64,000 bases of DNA from Kaistella yonginensis (lineage in GTDB: Bacteria; Bacteroidota; Bacteroidia; Flavobacteriales; Weeksellaceae), in contig NZ_JAUFQB010000011.1 of the NCBI RefSeq assembly GCF_030409525.1, positions 62,001 to 126,000 of the forward strand. The letters are read 5' to 3'. A program made the translations under genes and the position numbers. Below are positions 18,625 to 27,877 of the stretch, piece by piece; within the stretch, counting starts at the first letter, position 1, and each line of letters begins with the position of its first letter. Below the pieces are notes generated by a model. It saw only the letters and a list, made by a program, of their open reading frames with translations. It searched no databases and was not told the DNA's origin.

Positions 18625-19977
18625 ATGGAAAAAATGACTTTTGCCGATTTCGATCTCCCAGAAAAAATTCTTGATGTTCTTGCTGATTCTAATTTATTTG
18701 AACCCACACCGATTCAACACAAAACACTCAGTCCCATTCTTTCAGGACGAGATGTGATGGGAATAGCCCAAACAGGAACCGGAAAAACATTGGCCTACTT
18801 GCTGCCCGTTCTTAAAACATGGAAATACAATAAAAGTGGAAACCCTACCGTGCTCATTCTTGTTCCTACCCGCGAATTGGTGGTACAGGTTGCAGGAATT
18901 GTAGAGAATTTAACACAAAATATTACCGCGAGAGTGATCGGTATTTATGGTGGAAAAAATATAAAAACCCAGAAATTATTATTTGCAAACGGCTGCGATA
19001 TCTTGGTGGGAACACCGGGAAGAGTAATGGACTTGGCAATTGATAACGCGATTTCATTAAAAGAAGTTCAGAAATTAATCATCGATGAGTTTGATGAAAT
19101 GCTGAATTTGGGTTTTAAAGCACAGCTCACACATATTTTTCAAATGATGAAAGAGAAAAGACAAAATATTCTTTTTTCTGCAACCATGACCGAAGCGGTT
19201 GATGCCTTATTGTTCGAGTATTTTGCAAATCCAGTGGAAATTTCCTTAGCAAAATCGGGAACTCCTCTTGAAAAAATTGAACAAATTGGTTATAAGGTAG
19301 AAAACTTTAATACGAAAATAAACCTCCTTGAAAACCTATTAAAAACAGATGCAGACTTTTCTAAAGTTCTTATTTTCTGTAATAATAAAAAACACGCAGA
19401 TTTACTTTATACTAAAATTGAAGAACTTTTCCCTGATCAGTTTGATGTTATTCACTCCAATAAATCGCAGAACTATCGTTTGAATGCGATGCGAAGTTTT
19501 GAAAAAAAGGAAGTTCGCGGTTTGATTACCACCGATATTATGGCGCGTGGATTAGATATTTCAGATATTACCCATGTTATTAATTTTGAAATACCAGAAG
19601 TTCCAGAACAGTATATTCACCGAATCGGTAGAACAGGTCGTGCTGATAAAAATGGTATTGCCGTTTCTTTTGTATCTAAAAATGAAGAAAGCCAGTTGTT
19701 GGATATCGAAATTTTAATGGACAAATCCGTAATCATCAAAGAATTCCCAGCAGAAGTTAAAATTAATCCCGTAAAAATAGCCTCAGAAAAAGACGAGGTC
19801 GTGATGAAAAATGCACACACGGTTAAACTTGAAGAGGGCGGTGGCGCGTTTCATGAGAAGAAAGATAAAAATAAAAAAGAAAACTGGGGCGGTCCACATG
19901 CGAGAAAAATTCCTAAAAAAATTGGCGCGAATCGTGCGCAGGAAAAAGCAAAATCAAAAGCAAAAAGAAAAAAATAA
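18625..19977 (+). CDS. DEAD-box RNA helicase
   Basis: This 450-residue ATP-dependent RNA helicase has all core motifs: Q-motif TPIQ, AQTGTGKT (I), PTRELV (Ia), GTPGR (Ib), DEFD in place of DEAD (II), SAT (III) and HRIGRTGR (VI). The C-terminal 60 residues are basic and Lys-rich (ending KSKAKRKK), as in RhlE/DbpA-like proteins that contact rRNA. It probably works in ribosome assembly or RNA decay. DEFD and DEAD both keep the catalytic Asp-Glu. A -7 box abuts the start, so the second Met (residue 4) is an alternative start. Confidence 0.93.
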   Translation: MEKMTFADFDLPEKILDVLADSNLFEPTPIQHKTLSPILSGRDVMGIAQTGTGKTLAYLLPVLKTWKYNKSGNPTVLILVPTRELVVQVAGIVENLTQNITARVIGIYGGKNIKTQKLLFANGCDILVGTPGRVMDLAIDNAISLKEVQKLIIDEFDEMLNLGFKAQLTHIFQMMKEKRQNILFSATMTEAVDALLFEYFANPVEISLAKSGTPLEKIEQIGYKVENFNTKINLLENLLKTDADFSKVLIFCNNKKHADLLYTKIEELFPDQFDVIHSNKSQNYRLNAMRSFEKKEVRGLITTDIMARGLDISDITHVINFEIPEVPEQYIHRIGRTGRADKNGIAVSFVSKNEESQLLDIEILMDKSVIIKEFPAEVKINPVKIASEKDEVVMKNAHTVKLEEGGGAFHEKKDKNKKENWGGPHARKIPKKIGANRAQEKAKSKAKRKK

Positions 19978-19989
19978 TTCTTTCGGTTC

Positions 19990-20733
19990 TCAACTCAGCA
20001 ATTTGGCTTTAAAATAGCGTGCATTCATTTCTGCAATATTACTGATGGAGATTTCTGCGGGACATTCTACTTCACAAGCTCCCGTAAAAGTACAACTCCC
20101 GAATTGCTCCAAATCCATTTGAAAGATCATATCTAAAGTTCGCCGGTGCTCTTCTGGTTTGCCTTGTGGCAATTTATTCAGGTGATTAATTTTTGCTGAG
20201 GTAAACAAAGCAGCTGAAGCATTTTTACACGTAGCCACACAAGCTCCACATCCAATACATGCAGCAGCATCCATGGCGCTGTCGGAAATATCTTTTGGGA
20301 CTAGTATAGCGTTGGCCTCTGCGGCAGTTCCAGTTTTTGCAGTGATATAACCGCCTTGCTCGATGATCCGATCAAATGCAGAGCGGTCAACAACCAAATC
20401 TTTCACCACCGGAAAAGCACCTGCTCTAAAGGGTTCTACCACAATAGTATCACCTTCTTTAAAACTGCGCATGTGAAGCTGGCAAGTAGTGGTATTGTCA
20501 TGGGGCCCATGCGCCCTGCCATTAATAAAAACTCCACATTGACCGCATATTCCTTCTCTACAATCATGGTCAAAGGCGATTACTTTTTCATTTTTTAGAA
20601 CGAGTGTTTCGTTTAAATGATCCAAAGCTTCTAAAAAAGACATTTCTTCACTTAGGCCTTCGCTCTCATAAGTTCGTAGCGCACCTGTTGAGTCGTGGTT
20701 CTCTTGTCTCCAAATTTTAAATGTTACTTTCAT
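19990..20733 (-). CDS. sdhB: succinate dehydrogenase / fumarate reductase iron-sulfur subunit
   Basis: SdhB passes electrons from the flavoprotein to quinone. All cluster ligands are present: CREGICGQC plus a downstream Cys for [2Fe-2S], CIGCGACVATC for [4Fe-4S], and C-x5-C-x3-CP (CTFTGACEVECP) for [3Fe-4S]. The start is placed at 20733 (MKVTFKIWRQ), giving 247 residues, which fits the family better than the longer frame. It follows sdhA with a 76-base gap. The gene ends 12 bases from the convergent helicase stop. Confidence 0.95.
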   Translation of the reverse strand: MKVTFKIWRQENHDSTGALRTYESEGLSEEMSFLEALDHLNETLVLKNEKVIAFDHDCREGICGQCGVFINGRAHGPHDNTTTCQLHMRSFKEGDTIVVEPFRAGAFPVVKDLVVDRSAFDRIIEQGGYITAKTGTAAEANAILVPKDISDSAMDAAACIGCGACVATCKNASAALFTSAKINHLNKLPQGKPEEHRRTLDMIFQMDLEQFGSCTFTGACEVECPAEISISNIAEMNARYFKAKLLS

Positions 20734-20809
20734 CGATATTTTATTTTTAGATGAGAAAGTTTTAGGATACGATTTATCTTTTTTTAAAACTTTCAACCTT
20801 GCAGTCTAA

Positions 20810-22720
20810 TTATTTATAATTTCTAACAGTTGGTTTTTCAAACTCAAAAACCAAATTTTCTTTGTGAAGGAAAAAGTCGCCATCCTTATATTCCCACGCT
20901 GAAACGTAGGCAAACTCCTCATCATTTCTTAATGCTTCTCCCTCTTCCGTTTGATATTCTTCCCGAAAATGAGCACCGCAGGATTCATTGCGTTGTAAGG
21001 CATCCACACACATCAACTCTGCCAATTCTATAAAATCTGCCAAGCGCAACGCTTTTTCCAGTTCGGGGTTCAGCTCATTTTGGTTTCCGGTAACTTTTAC
21101 GTCGCTCCAATACTGTTCTTTTATCGTTTTGATTTCAACAATGGCTTTTTCCAAGCCATTTCTATTTCGGCTCATGGCACATTCTTGCCACATTACTTTT
21201 CCTAATTCACGATGGAAATCATCGACTGTTCGGGTTCCATTGATATTTAATATTTTTGTGATTTGTGCTTTAACTTCATTTTCAATTATTTTAAATTCAG
21301 AATGATCAATCCCTGGACGTTTATTTTTTAGTTCTCCAGCCAAATAATTATTAATGGTATTAGGCAAGATAAAATATCCGTCGATGCTGGCTTGCAGTAA
21401 TGAATTCGCCCCGAGTCGATTCGCCCCATGATCAGAATAATTACATTCGCCAATGGCATATAAACCTGGGATCGTGGTCATTAATTCATAGTCAACCCAT
21501 AGGCCACCCATAGAAAAGTGTGCAGCGGGAGAGATTTTCATTGGTTCATCGTATGCATTGATACCTGTAATTTTTTTATACATTGAAAATAGATTTCCGT
21601 ATCGGTCTTCAATGACCTCTTTTCCGAGCGTTTTGATGGCATGTTTAAAATCTAAATACACCGCATTTTTCAATGGTCCAACGCCATGTCCTGCATCGAT
21701 TCTTTCTTTGGCCGCACGGGAGGAAATATCTCTTGGTGCCAGGTTTCCAAAACTCGGATACCGTCTTTCCAAATAATAGTCGCGTTCTTCTTCAGGAATA
21801 GCTATGGGTTTTCGGTCATCATTTTTTTTCTTGGGCACCCAAATTCGGCCATCATTGCGTAAGGACTCAGACATTAAAGTCAATTTCGATTGTGCCTCGC
21901 TGGATTGTGGCAGAGCAGTGGGATGAATTTGTGTAAAACTGGGTGCTGCAAAATAAGCACCACGCTTATGTGCTTTCCAGATGGCACTTCCGTTGCAACC
22001 AATCGCAAGTGTTGATAATCTAAAGACGCGCGAATATCCACCAGTTGCAAGTACAACCGCATCAGCGGCGAAGCGTCTAATTTCGCCAGTTTGTAAATCT
22101 CGTACCACAACACCTTTTGCTTTACCCTCTATTACTACAATATCTAGAATTTCATGATGAGGTAGCATTTCAACTTTTTTTGCCCTGATCATTTTGGATA
22201 ACTGCGCATAAGCCGCGATTAATAATTGTTGGCCGGTTTGTCCTCTGGCGTAGAAAGTTCGTTGGACCTGTACGCCACCAAAACTTCGGTTAACCAAAAC
22301 GCCACCATATTCTCTGGCAAAGGGAACACCTTGCTGAACAAAATGATCGATTAATGGAGCCGACAGTTCAGCCAAACGATAGGTATTGGCTTCGCGAGAT
22401 CTGAAATCTCCACCTTTTAGCGTGTCATAAAACATGCGATAAACACTGTCGCCATCGTGTTGGTAATTTTTTGCAGCGTTAATTCCACCTTGTGCAGCAA
22501 CGGAATGGGCGCGCCTGGCAGAATCCTGATAGCAAAAACATTGAACCTCGTAGCCAAGTTCTGCTAAGGTTGCAGCCGCACCAGCGCCAGCTAATCCTGA
22601 TCCTACGACGATTATATTTAATTTTTTTCGATTTGCTGGATTGATTAACTGAACTTTCGCCTGATAATTTTTCCATTTATCTTCTAACTTCCCTTCCGGA
22701 ACTTTTGAATGTAATTTCAT
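20810..22720 (-). CDS. sdhA: succinate dehydrogenase / fumarate reductase flavoprotein subunit
   Basis: SdhA oxidises succinate using covalent FAD. The 636-residue protein has the Rossmann motif [12 protein letters not shown], the FAD-linking His in [11 protein letters not shown], an active-site block in LRNDGRIW, and [11 protein letters not shown] near the C-terminus. It is somewhat shorter than the usual Bacteroidota SdhA (about 660-670 residues). There is no sdhC upstream: the 338 bases beyond its start contain no membrane-protein frame. The cytochrome b anchor must be encoded elsewhere, or this is a second, divergent SdhAB pair. Confidence 0.95.
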   Translation of the reverse strand: MKLHSKVPEGKLEDKWKNYQAKVQLINPANRKKLNIIVVGSGLAGAGAAATLAELGYEVQCFCYQDSARRAHSVAAQGGINAAKNYQHDGDSVYRMFYDTLKGGDFRSREANTYRLAELSAPLIDHFVQQGVPFAREYGGVLVNRSFGGVQVQRTFYARGQTGQQLLIAAYAQLSKMIRAKKVEMLPHHEILDIVVIEGKAKGVVVRDLQTGEIRRFAADAVVLATGGYSRVFRLSTLAIGCNGSAIWKAHKRGAYFAAPSFTQIHPTALPQSSEAQSKLTLMSESLRNDGRIWVPKKKNDDRKPIAIPEEERDYYLERRYPSFGNLAPRDISSRAAKERIDAGHGVGPLKNAVYLDFKHAIKTLGKEVIEDRYGNLFSMYKKITGINAYDEPMKISPAAHFSMGGLWVDYELMTTIPGLYAIGECNYSDHGANRLGANSLLQASIDGYFILPNTINNYLAGELKNKRPGIDHSEFKIIENEVKAQITKILNINGTRTVDDFHRELGKVMWQECAMSRNRNGLEKAIVEIKTIKEQYWSDVKVTGNQNELNPELEKALRLADFIELAELMCVDALQRNESCGAHFREEYQTEEGEALRNDEEFAYVSAWEYKDGDFFLHKENLVFEFEKPTVRNYK

Positions 22721-23058
22721 AGCTTTATATCATAAATTAGGTCGAAATAATACGCATCATCTCACCCCAAGCCGAGATTTAACCGTTCACGTATTATTAA
22801 TCTTAAAGATAGGAAACAATTTTCGATAAGCTCTTTCAAAAGCTAATGATAAGTAGCATGAATGATTCTTATTTTCTTTGGAAGATGTTTTATTCTTTAC
22901 TTATAAAAAAGTTGGAAGGTGCTGAAAAATAGTAGGTATTTTTTTATTGAGATACGACCAGTGTCTTCTAAGTTTATCAGCTAGTAATTACATTTGAAGA
23001 TATGAAAAAGGTGGGCAAATATTCCCACCTTTTATTAGTTTATCAAAAATTGATATTT
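22721..23058. other. spacer between sdhA and psd with nested inverted repeats
   Basis: No gene is seen in this 338-base spacer. AATAATACG (22746-22754) is inverted at CGTATTATT (22790-22798), and inside it ATCTC (22759-22763) pairs with GAGAT (22774-22778). It lies 26 bases upstream of the sdhA start, so it could be a structured leader or an old insertion scar. Confidence 0.5.
23006..23033 (-). terminator. terminator after the phosphatidylserine decarboxylase gene
   Basis: AAAAGGTGGG (23006-23015) pairs with CCCACCTTTT (23024-23033) around an eight-base loop, 26 bases beyond the psd stop. On the minus strand the stem is followed by TTTT. Confidence 0.85.
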
Positions 23059-24030
23059 CTATGGTTGGGAGCCAATTTTTTCTCCCATTTTCACCGTCGT
23101 TTCAAAACCTTTGGAAGTATTCAAAAGTAGATCTTTATCAATTTCAATTTTACCTTTTTCAAATAATAAAACCACTGTGGAGCCTCCGAATTTAAAGTAG
23201 CCCTTCTCTTCACCTTTGATGGCTGAATTTCCTTTGAAAGTTTGGATCATACTTCCAACCATTGTTGCTCCCACTTCTGCCATTGTTACCTCACCAAAAA
23301 TTGGATTTGAAATGAGGGCGTACTCACGCTTATTGAGCCAGAATATTTCCGCTTTTTTGCGCAATGCCAAAGGATTAACCGAGTAATAATCACCTTCAAT
23401 TTTTTTATTTGGAGAGGTATTCCCGCTTACTGGAAAATGATACCGATGATAATCGGGTGGTGCGAGTCGAATAATGAGCAGTGACCCATTCTGATACTTT
23501 TTTGCAAGCTCTGGTTGATCCAAAAATGAGGTAACATCAAAGCGGTATCCTTTTATGAAAAAATCGGAATTAGAAATATTCGCGTAAGCTAAAATTTTAC
23601 CATCGGCGGGTGAAACTGCAACGGTAGAATCCGGATCAATTGGTCGTACGCCTTTTTTTAATTTGCGGGTGAAAAAATCATTGAAGTTGTTGAATGTATG
23701 CTCTTGCGCAATACTCATGTCGATATTAAAGTCTTGAATAAAAGGTTCTATTTTTTCTGCTGATGAAGCGTTGTCCATCGCATTACCATAGATGGAAGAA
23801 ACGATTTTTCTTTTTGCTAACGCCCATAAAGTAGCTTCACCCACAGGATTGTTGTAAAGCCAAACTAACCATTGCTCCCCAGCGACCTTTTCCGTTTTTA
23901 GTTGCCCATTGTCTCGATCGTAAAATTGAATAGGCTTTTGAGAGGGTAGCGGATAAAAGATTAGAGCAATTAACATAGCGACCAGTAATACGGTTATACG
24001 CCATCTTTTGCGTGATTTTTTTATATTCAT
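23059..24030 (-). CDS. psd: phosphatidylserine decarboxylase family protein
   Basis: This enzyme converts phosphatidylserine to phosphatidylethanolamine at the membrane. The 323-residue product has one N-terminal membrane segment (about residues 11-28). The family blocks are DFFTRKLKKGVRP, SPADG, DYHRYHFPVSG and FGGSTVVLLF, where GGST replaces the usual LGST pyruvoyl site; self-cleavage before Ser is expected. The ATG at 24030 is preferred over the TTG at 24054 because a -7 box overlaps that TTG, so transcripts begin after it. It could be a paralogue with a different substrate. Confidence 0.88.
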   Translation of the reverse strand: MNIKKSRKRWRITVLLVAMLIALIFYPLPSQKPIQFYDRDNGQLKTEKVAGEQWLVWLYNNPVGEATLWALAKRKIVSSIYGNAMDNASSAEKIEPFIQDFNIDMSIAQEHTFNNFNDFFTRKLKKGVRPIDPDSTVAVSPADGKILAYANISNSDFFIKGYRFDVTSFLDQPELAKKYQNGSLLIIRLAPPDYHRYHFPVSGNTSPNKKIEGDYYSVNPLALRKKAEIFWLNKREYALISNPIFGEVTMAEVGATMVGSMIQTFKGNSAIKGEEKGYFKFGGSTVVLLFEKGKIEIDKDLLLNTSKGFETTVKMGEKIGSQP

Positions 24031-24051
24031 TACTTCTTTTTCATTGAAAAG

Positions 24052-24059
24052 CAAATATA
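24052..24059 (-). promoter_or_regulatory. -7 box of the psd gene
   Basis: On the minus strand it reads TATATTTG, matching TAnnTTTG, 22 bases before the ATG at 24030. It settles the start-codon choice. Confidence 0.6.
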
Positions 24060-24225
24060 GCTTAAGTTCTCATATTTTTACGAATGATGACTTGTAAATA
24101 AATCATAAAAGTTCTGGTTTGTCACCATCTAATTCTTTAATTGAAAATAAAAATTACATACTCAAAATTTACATTTTTTTAAAAAAAACCGCTTATTTTT
24201 TTCTTGATCAACTCATGATCAGCAG

Positions 24226-24252
24226 AAACGCACCTCAGTGGGTGCGTTTTTA
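24226..24252. terminator. hairpin after the S46 peptidase gene
   Basis: AAACGCACC (24226-24234) pairs with GGTGCGTTT (24241-24249). It lies 27 bases beyond the peptidase stop. The T run is better on the plus strand than on the minus strand. Confidence 0.65.
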
Positions 24253-24275
24253 AATTATAATATTTTATAAAATAT

Positions 24276-26417
24276 TTACTTCACGATTTTCATTTCGTTC
24301 AATAACCATTTTGCATCGGCATATTTATCAACAATGAAAAGAATATATTTGGTGTCTACCATGATATTTCTACTAAAACGTGGATCGAAATTAATATCGC
24401 TCATCGTTCCTTCCCATTGTCTATCGAAATTCAGACCGATTAAATTCCCATACGCATCCAGAGCTGGGCTTCCAGAATTGCCACCTGTTGTGTGGTTGGT
24501 TGCCGTAAAGTTTACAGGGACATCACCGGTTTTATCTTTGTAAATTCCGTAATCTTTGGTGTTGTATAGGTTGACAAGTTTTGCAGGCACATCAAATTCA
24601 TAATCACCAGGCACGTATTTTTCCATCACGCCTTCCAGGTGTGTTTGATAGCCGTACGAAACAGCATCTCTTGGGTTTGAACCTTTAACCTGGCCATATG
24701 TTACACGAAGCGTCGAATTGGCATCTGGGAAAAATTTACGGTCTTTATCTGTTTCCATTTGTTGCGCCATAAATTTCTTTTGAAGCACATCAATTTGGTT
24801 TTGAAGTTCTGTATATTTTCCTTCTGTAGTCGTCATATACGAATTTTTCATCGCAGAAGCCCATTGCATGATAGGATCGCTTTTTAGTGTTTTTATTAAC
24901 TCAGCTGGATTTTCAAATACTTTATCTATATCAGTGAGAACAGTTGCCCCATTATACATTCCTCTCCCCGTAATGACTGAAGCTTTAGACCAACCTTCTA
25001 CCAGGTCGATGTTTCTATTCACCTCTTTCAGTTGATCGAAATTTGCAGGAAGAAATTGCGCCGGCGTTTTTTCTGCATAAAGTGCTAGCAATTGTGCGGT
25101 TACTTTTGCATCCAATTCACCGTTGTAATTTTGGTAAATTCCAGCTAATCTGTTTTTAAAAGCAGTTAATGTTTGATCATTAATTTTCCCCGCTTCATAA
25201 CTTTGCATAAAATTCAAATACTGATTTGCCAATGACAAAGTTTCTGCATTTCTCACTACTTCTGAATAATAAGAACGGTTTAAAGAGTACGGAGATTGCT
25301 CATTATACAGATTATTCAATTGATCAATTGTTGGTTTGATCTGCGGATTTTTTGCAATTAAAGTTTGCTCATATTTTTTCTTTTTACCAACGGCATCAGA
25401 TTTTTTTAAACCTTCAACTTCACCAATCCACTTTTTCCAGTAATTGGCTACCGATGCATATTTAGAAGCATATTTGATTCTGGTTTCAGCATCAGTACGC
25501 ATTTTTTCATTTAATGTTTTCAATGCAACCTCTCGCACGCTAATCATTGCAGGATCAATTTCTGTCATTACTTTTTCAACAGCAATAGCAGGTAAATATT
25601 CGGTCGTTCTTCCAGGGAAGCCAAAGACGAACGTGAAATCATTTTCTTTTTTATCTTTAATGGAAACTGGCAAGAAATATTTCGGGGTGTAAGGAATATT
25701 GTCTTTTGAATATTCTGCAGGTTTATTGTTTTTATCCGCATAAATACGGAACATCGAAAAATCTCCCGTATGTCTCGGCCAAACCCAGTTATCAGTATCA
25801 GATCCGAATTTGCCGATGGAACTTGGTGGTGCGCCGACCAACCGAATATCTTTGTAGGTTTCGATGATGTAGGCGTAATATTTGTTGCCGTAATACACCG
25901 GTTTAATCACTACTTTTTGCCATGGCTCCAGCTTAAAACCAGCCTTTACCGTTTCCATATTTTTTGCGATAAGTGCTTCTGATGCTTTTGTATCTAAGCT
26001 TTGCGTTCCCGCCAAGATTGGGCCGGTAACTTCTTTAATATCTGCGATGAAATCTACCGTTACGCCAGGATTAGGTAATTCACCATTCAGGTCTTTAGCC
26101 CAAAAACCATCCGTTAAATAATCGTTTTGAACAGAAGAATGTTTCTGAATCTGACCGTAACCACAGTGATGATTGGTTAATAGTAAACCTTGTGGCGAAA
26201 TGATTTCTGCCGTACAACCACCGTTGAATTGAACCACCGCGTCTTTTATACTCGGTTTTGAAGGATCGAAAATCTGTTTTGCAGAAATTTTCATTCCCAA
26301 ATCTTTCATTTCCTTTTCATTGAGTTCTGTGGGAATCCACATTCCACCGTATTGTTGAGCAAATGCCATCACCGCTGGAAAAAGTATTGCAGACAGCAAT
26401 ATATTTTTTCTTGTCAT
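24276..26417 (-). CDS. S46 family dipeptidyl-peptidase (DPP11-like)
   Basis: This 713-residue exported serine peptidase (signal peptide about 1-20) removes dipeptides from peptide N-termini in the periplasm, feeding amino-acid use. The triad is visible: His in LLTNHHCGYG, Asp in DTDNWVWPRHTGD, and Ser in TGGNSGSP. In this family the residue 18 positions after the Ser separates DPP7 (Gly) from DPP11 (Arg, acidic P1). Here it is Arg (GLNFDR), pointing to DPP11-type Asp/Glu specificity. The gene appears monocistronic. Confidence 0.93.
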   Translation of the reverse strand: MTRKNILLSAILFPAVMAFAQQYGGMWIPTELNEKEMKDLGMKISAKQIFDPSKPSIKDAVVQFNGGCTAEIISPQGLLLTNHHCGYGQIQKHSSVQNDYLTDGFWAKDLNGELPNPGVTVDFIADIKEVTGPILAGTQSLDTKASEALIAKNMETVKAGFKLEPWQKVVIKPVYYGNKYYAYIIETYKDIRLVGAPPSSIGKFGSDTDNWVWPRHTGDFSMFRIYADKNNKPAEYSKDNIPYTPKYFLPVSIKDKKENDFTFVFGFPGRTTEYLPAIAVEKVMTEIDPAMISVREVALKTLNEKMRTDAETRIKYASKYASVANYWKKWIGEVEGLKKSDAVGKKKKYEQTLIAKNPQIKPTIDQLNNLYNEQSPYSLNRSYYSEVVRNAETLSLANQYLNFMQSYEAGKINDQTLTAFKNRLAGIYQNYNGELDAKVTAQLLALYAEKTPAQFLPANFDQLKEVNRNIDLVEGWSKASVITGRGMYNGATVLTDIDKVFENPAELIKTLKSDPIMQWASAMKNSYMTTTEGKYTELQNQIDVLQKKFMAQQMETDKDRKFFPDANSTLRVTYGQVKGSNPRDAVSYGYQTHLEGVMEKYVPGDYEFDVPAKLVNLYNTKDYGIYKDKTGDVPVNFTATNHTTGGNSGSPALDAYGNLIGLNFDRQWEGTMSDINFDPRFSRNIMVDTKYILFIVDKYADAKWLLNEMKIVK

Positions 26418-26493
26418 TTTTAAAAATTTGCCTTAAAAATAAGAAAATTTTAATTGATGAAGCCGTGTTGTTTTAATTAAAGTGATGGCAGCC

Positions 26494-27630
26494 TTAAATT
26501 TCAGTGATTTCGTTTTTAACCAAAGCTGCTTTTTTGGCCAATTCTTTCGGATCTTCTTGTGTGTCATAATACAGCCATTCAATTGCGCGGGGGAATTCTT
26601 GCGACCAATAAAATTCCTGATGCTTTCCTTCGTGATTAATGCTGGTTTTGAATTCAAATTGCATCGAGGTAGCATCTTCCCAACCTTCCATGGTTTTCTC
26701 AAATAGCTGAATTCTTTCCGTCATTTCCGAACCTTCTTGTTCGCCACCGTAGAGATACACTTTGATGTCGTACGGGTTTTTAAAATTCATCTGAGGAAAA
26801 TTATTCTCCGGATTGAGCCACAATGAGGGCGAGAAAATCAATAATTTAGAATACACTTCTGGATAAAGAAAACCACTGTAAATACTGATTAATCCACCCA
26901 ATGAGCTCCCGCCAATTCCAGTGAATTCCCGTTCGGGTTTTGTACGGTAAACAGAGTCAACATAGGGCTTTAACGTGTCTGCCAAAAAGCGAACGTATTT
27001 TTTCCCTTCTGCATTTTCAGTGATCGAATTATAGTCTAAAACGTATTCTTTAATTCGGTCTTCACTGCCGTTTTCAATGGCGATGATGATTACATCGCCG
27101 CGACCATATTCTGCGAGAATCGACATTTTTTTATCGATTTCCCAATTGCCGAAAGTTGAACCCTCATTAAAAAGATTTTGGGCATCCTGCAAATAAAGAA
27201 CAGGATATGTTTTGTTTGTTTGGTTATAATTGAAAGGCAAAAGTGCCCAAATTTTACGCGTCTTGTTGAGTTGCGGGATGAAGAATTTTTCAGAAATAAT
27301 TTCAACAATGGGAAAGAATTCCTGCTTGAATGGACCCCAATTAATTCGCCAACGTTCCACTTCATCTGCAGTTTCTAATTTCTCTTTATCAATTTTTCGA
27401 TTCGGGGTAATATTTCCAAATCGGTCGATTTCAACATTTCCCCAACCACCTCTTGTAAATTTATATTCAATAGCATCCGAAAGTTTTTCATCGGCAATGT
27501 CAATGAAATATTTATTGTCTGAAATCTTTACCAATTCAAATGCTAAATCTCTTGGATTCCATTTGTTGAAATTTCCTGTGATATAAACGGGCCTGTCATC
27601 GTTTTCCTTCGATTTTAACGTAAATTTCAT
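26494..27630 (-). CDS. esterase D-type alpha/beta hydrolase with N-terminal CBM-like domain
   Basis: This 378-residue protein starts with a starch-binding-like beta-sandwich (VYITGNFNKWNPR at about 15-27, as in CBM20/CBM48). An alpha/beta-hydrolase domain of the putative-esterase family (PF00756) follows. The nucleophile is S243 in GSSLG, and a His lies in NHEGKHQEF near residue 322. No signal peptide is visible, so it should act in the cytoplasm. It is divergent from glgB. The CBM-like domain and the neighbouring glgBA genes suggest a link with glycogen or glucan esters, but the substrate is unknown. Confidence 0.8.
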   Translation of the reverse strand: MKFTLKSKENDDRPVYITGNFNKWNPRDLAFELVKISDNKYFIDIADEKLSDAIEYKFTRGGWGNVEIDRFGNITPNRKIDKEKLETADEVERWRINWGPFKQEFFPIVEIISEKFFIPQLNKTRKIWALLPFNYNQTNKTYPVLYLQDAQNLFNEGSTFGNWEIDKKMSILAEYGRGDVIIIAIENGSEDRIKEYVLDYNSITENAEGKKYVRFLADTLKPYVDSVYRTKPEREFTGIGGSSLGGLISIYSGFLYPEVYSKLLIFSPSLWLNPENNFPQMNFKNPYDIKVYLYGGEQEGSEMTERIQLFEKTMEGWEDATSMQFEFKTSINHEGKHQEFYWSQEFPRAIEWLYYDTQEDPKELAKKAALVKNEITEI

Positions 27631-27877
27631 GCAGCGGTTTCTATTTTTAAAAAGCTAAAAGTAGGAAATTTATTTAAATGGTTTGAGCTTAAATTTTCCG
27701 AGCTAGAATTTTTGTAGTAAGTTCATATTGATCAGCGTCAAACATTCCTCCATGAATCAAACATTTACAGGATATATTCCTCATTTTACCTTTATTTTAA
27801 ATATATTTGATGGAGGAAATACAAAATGTAGATTTCGTATTTTTTGTTCAATTTATTCACTCGAAAATTCTATTGAC

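Noticed and set aside
26433-26702. 89-codon minus-strand frame overlapping the CBM-esterase 3' end
   Set aside because: It overlaps the esterase frame, which is complete and has catalytic residues, and has no homology features.
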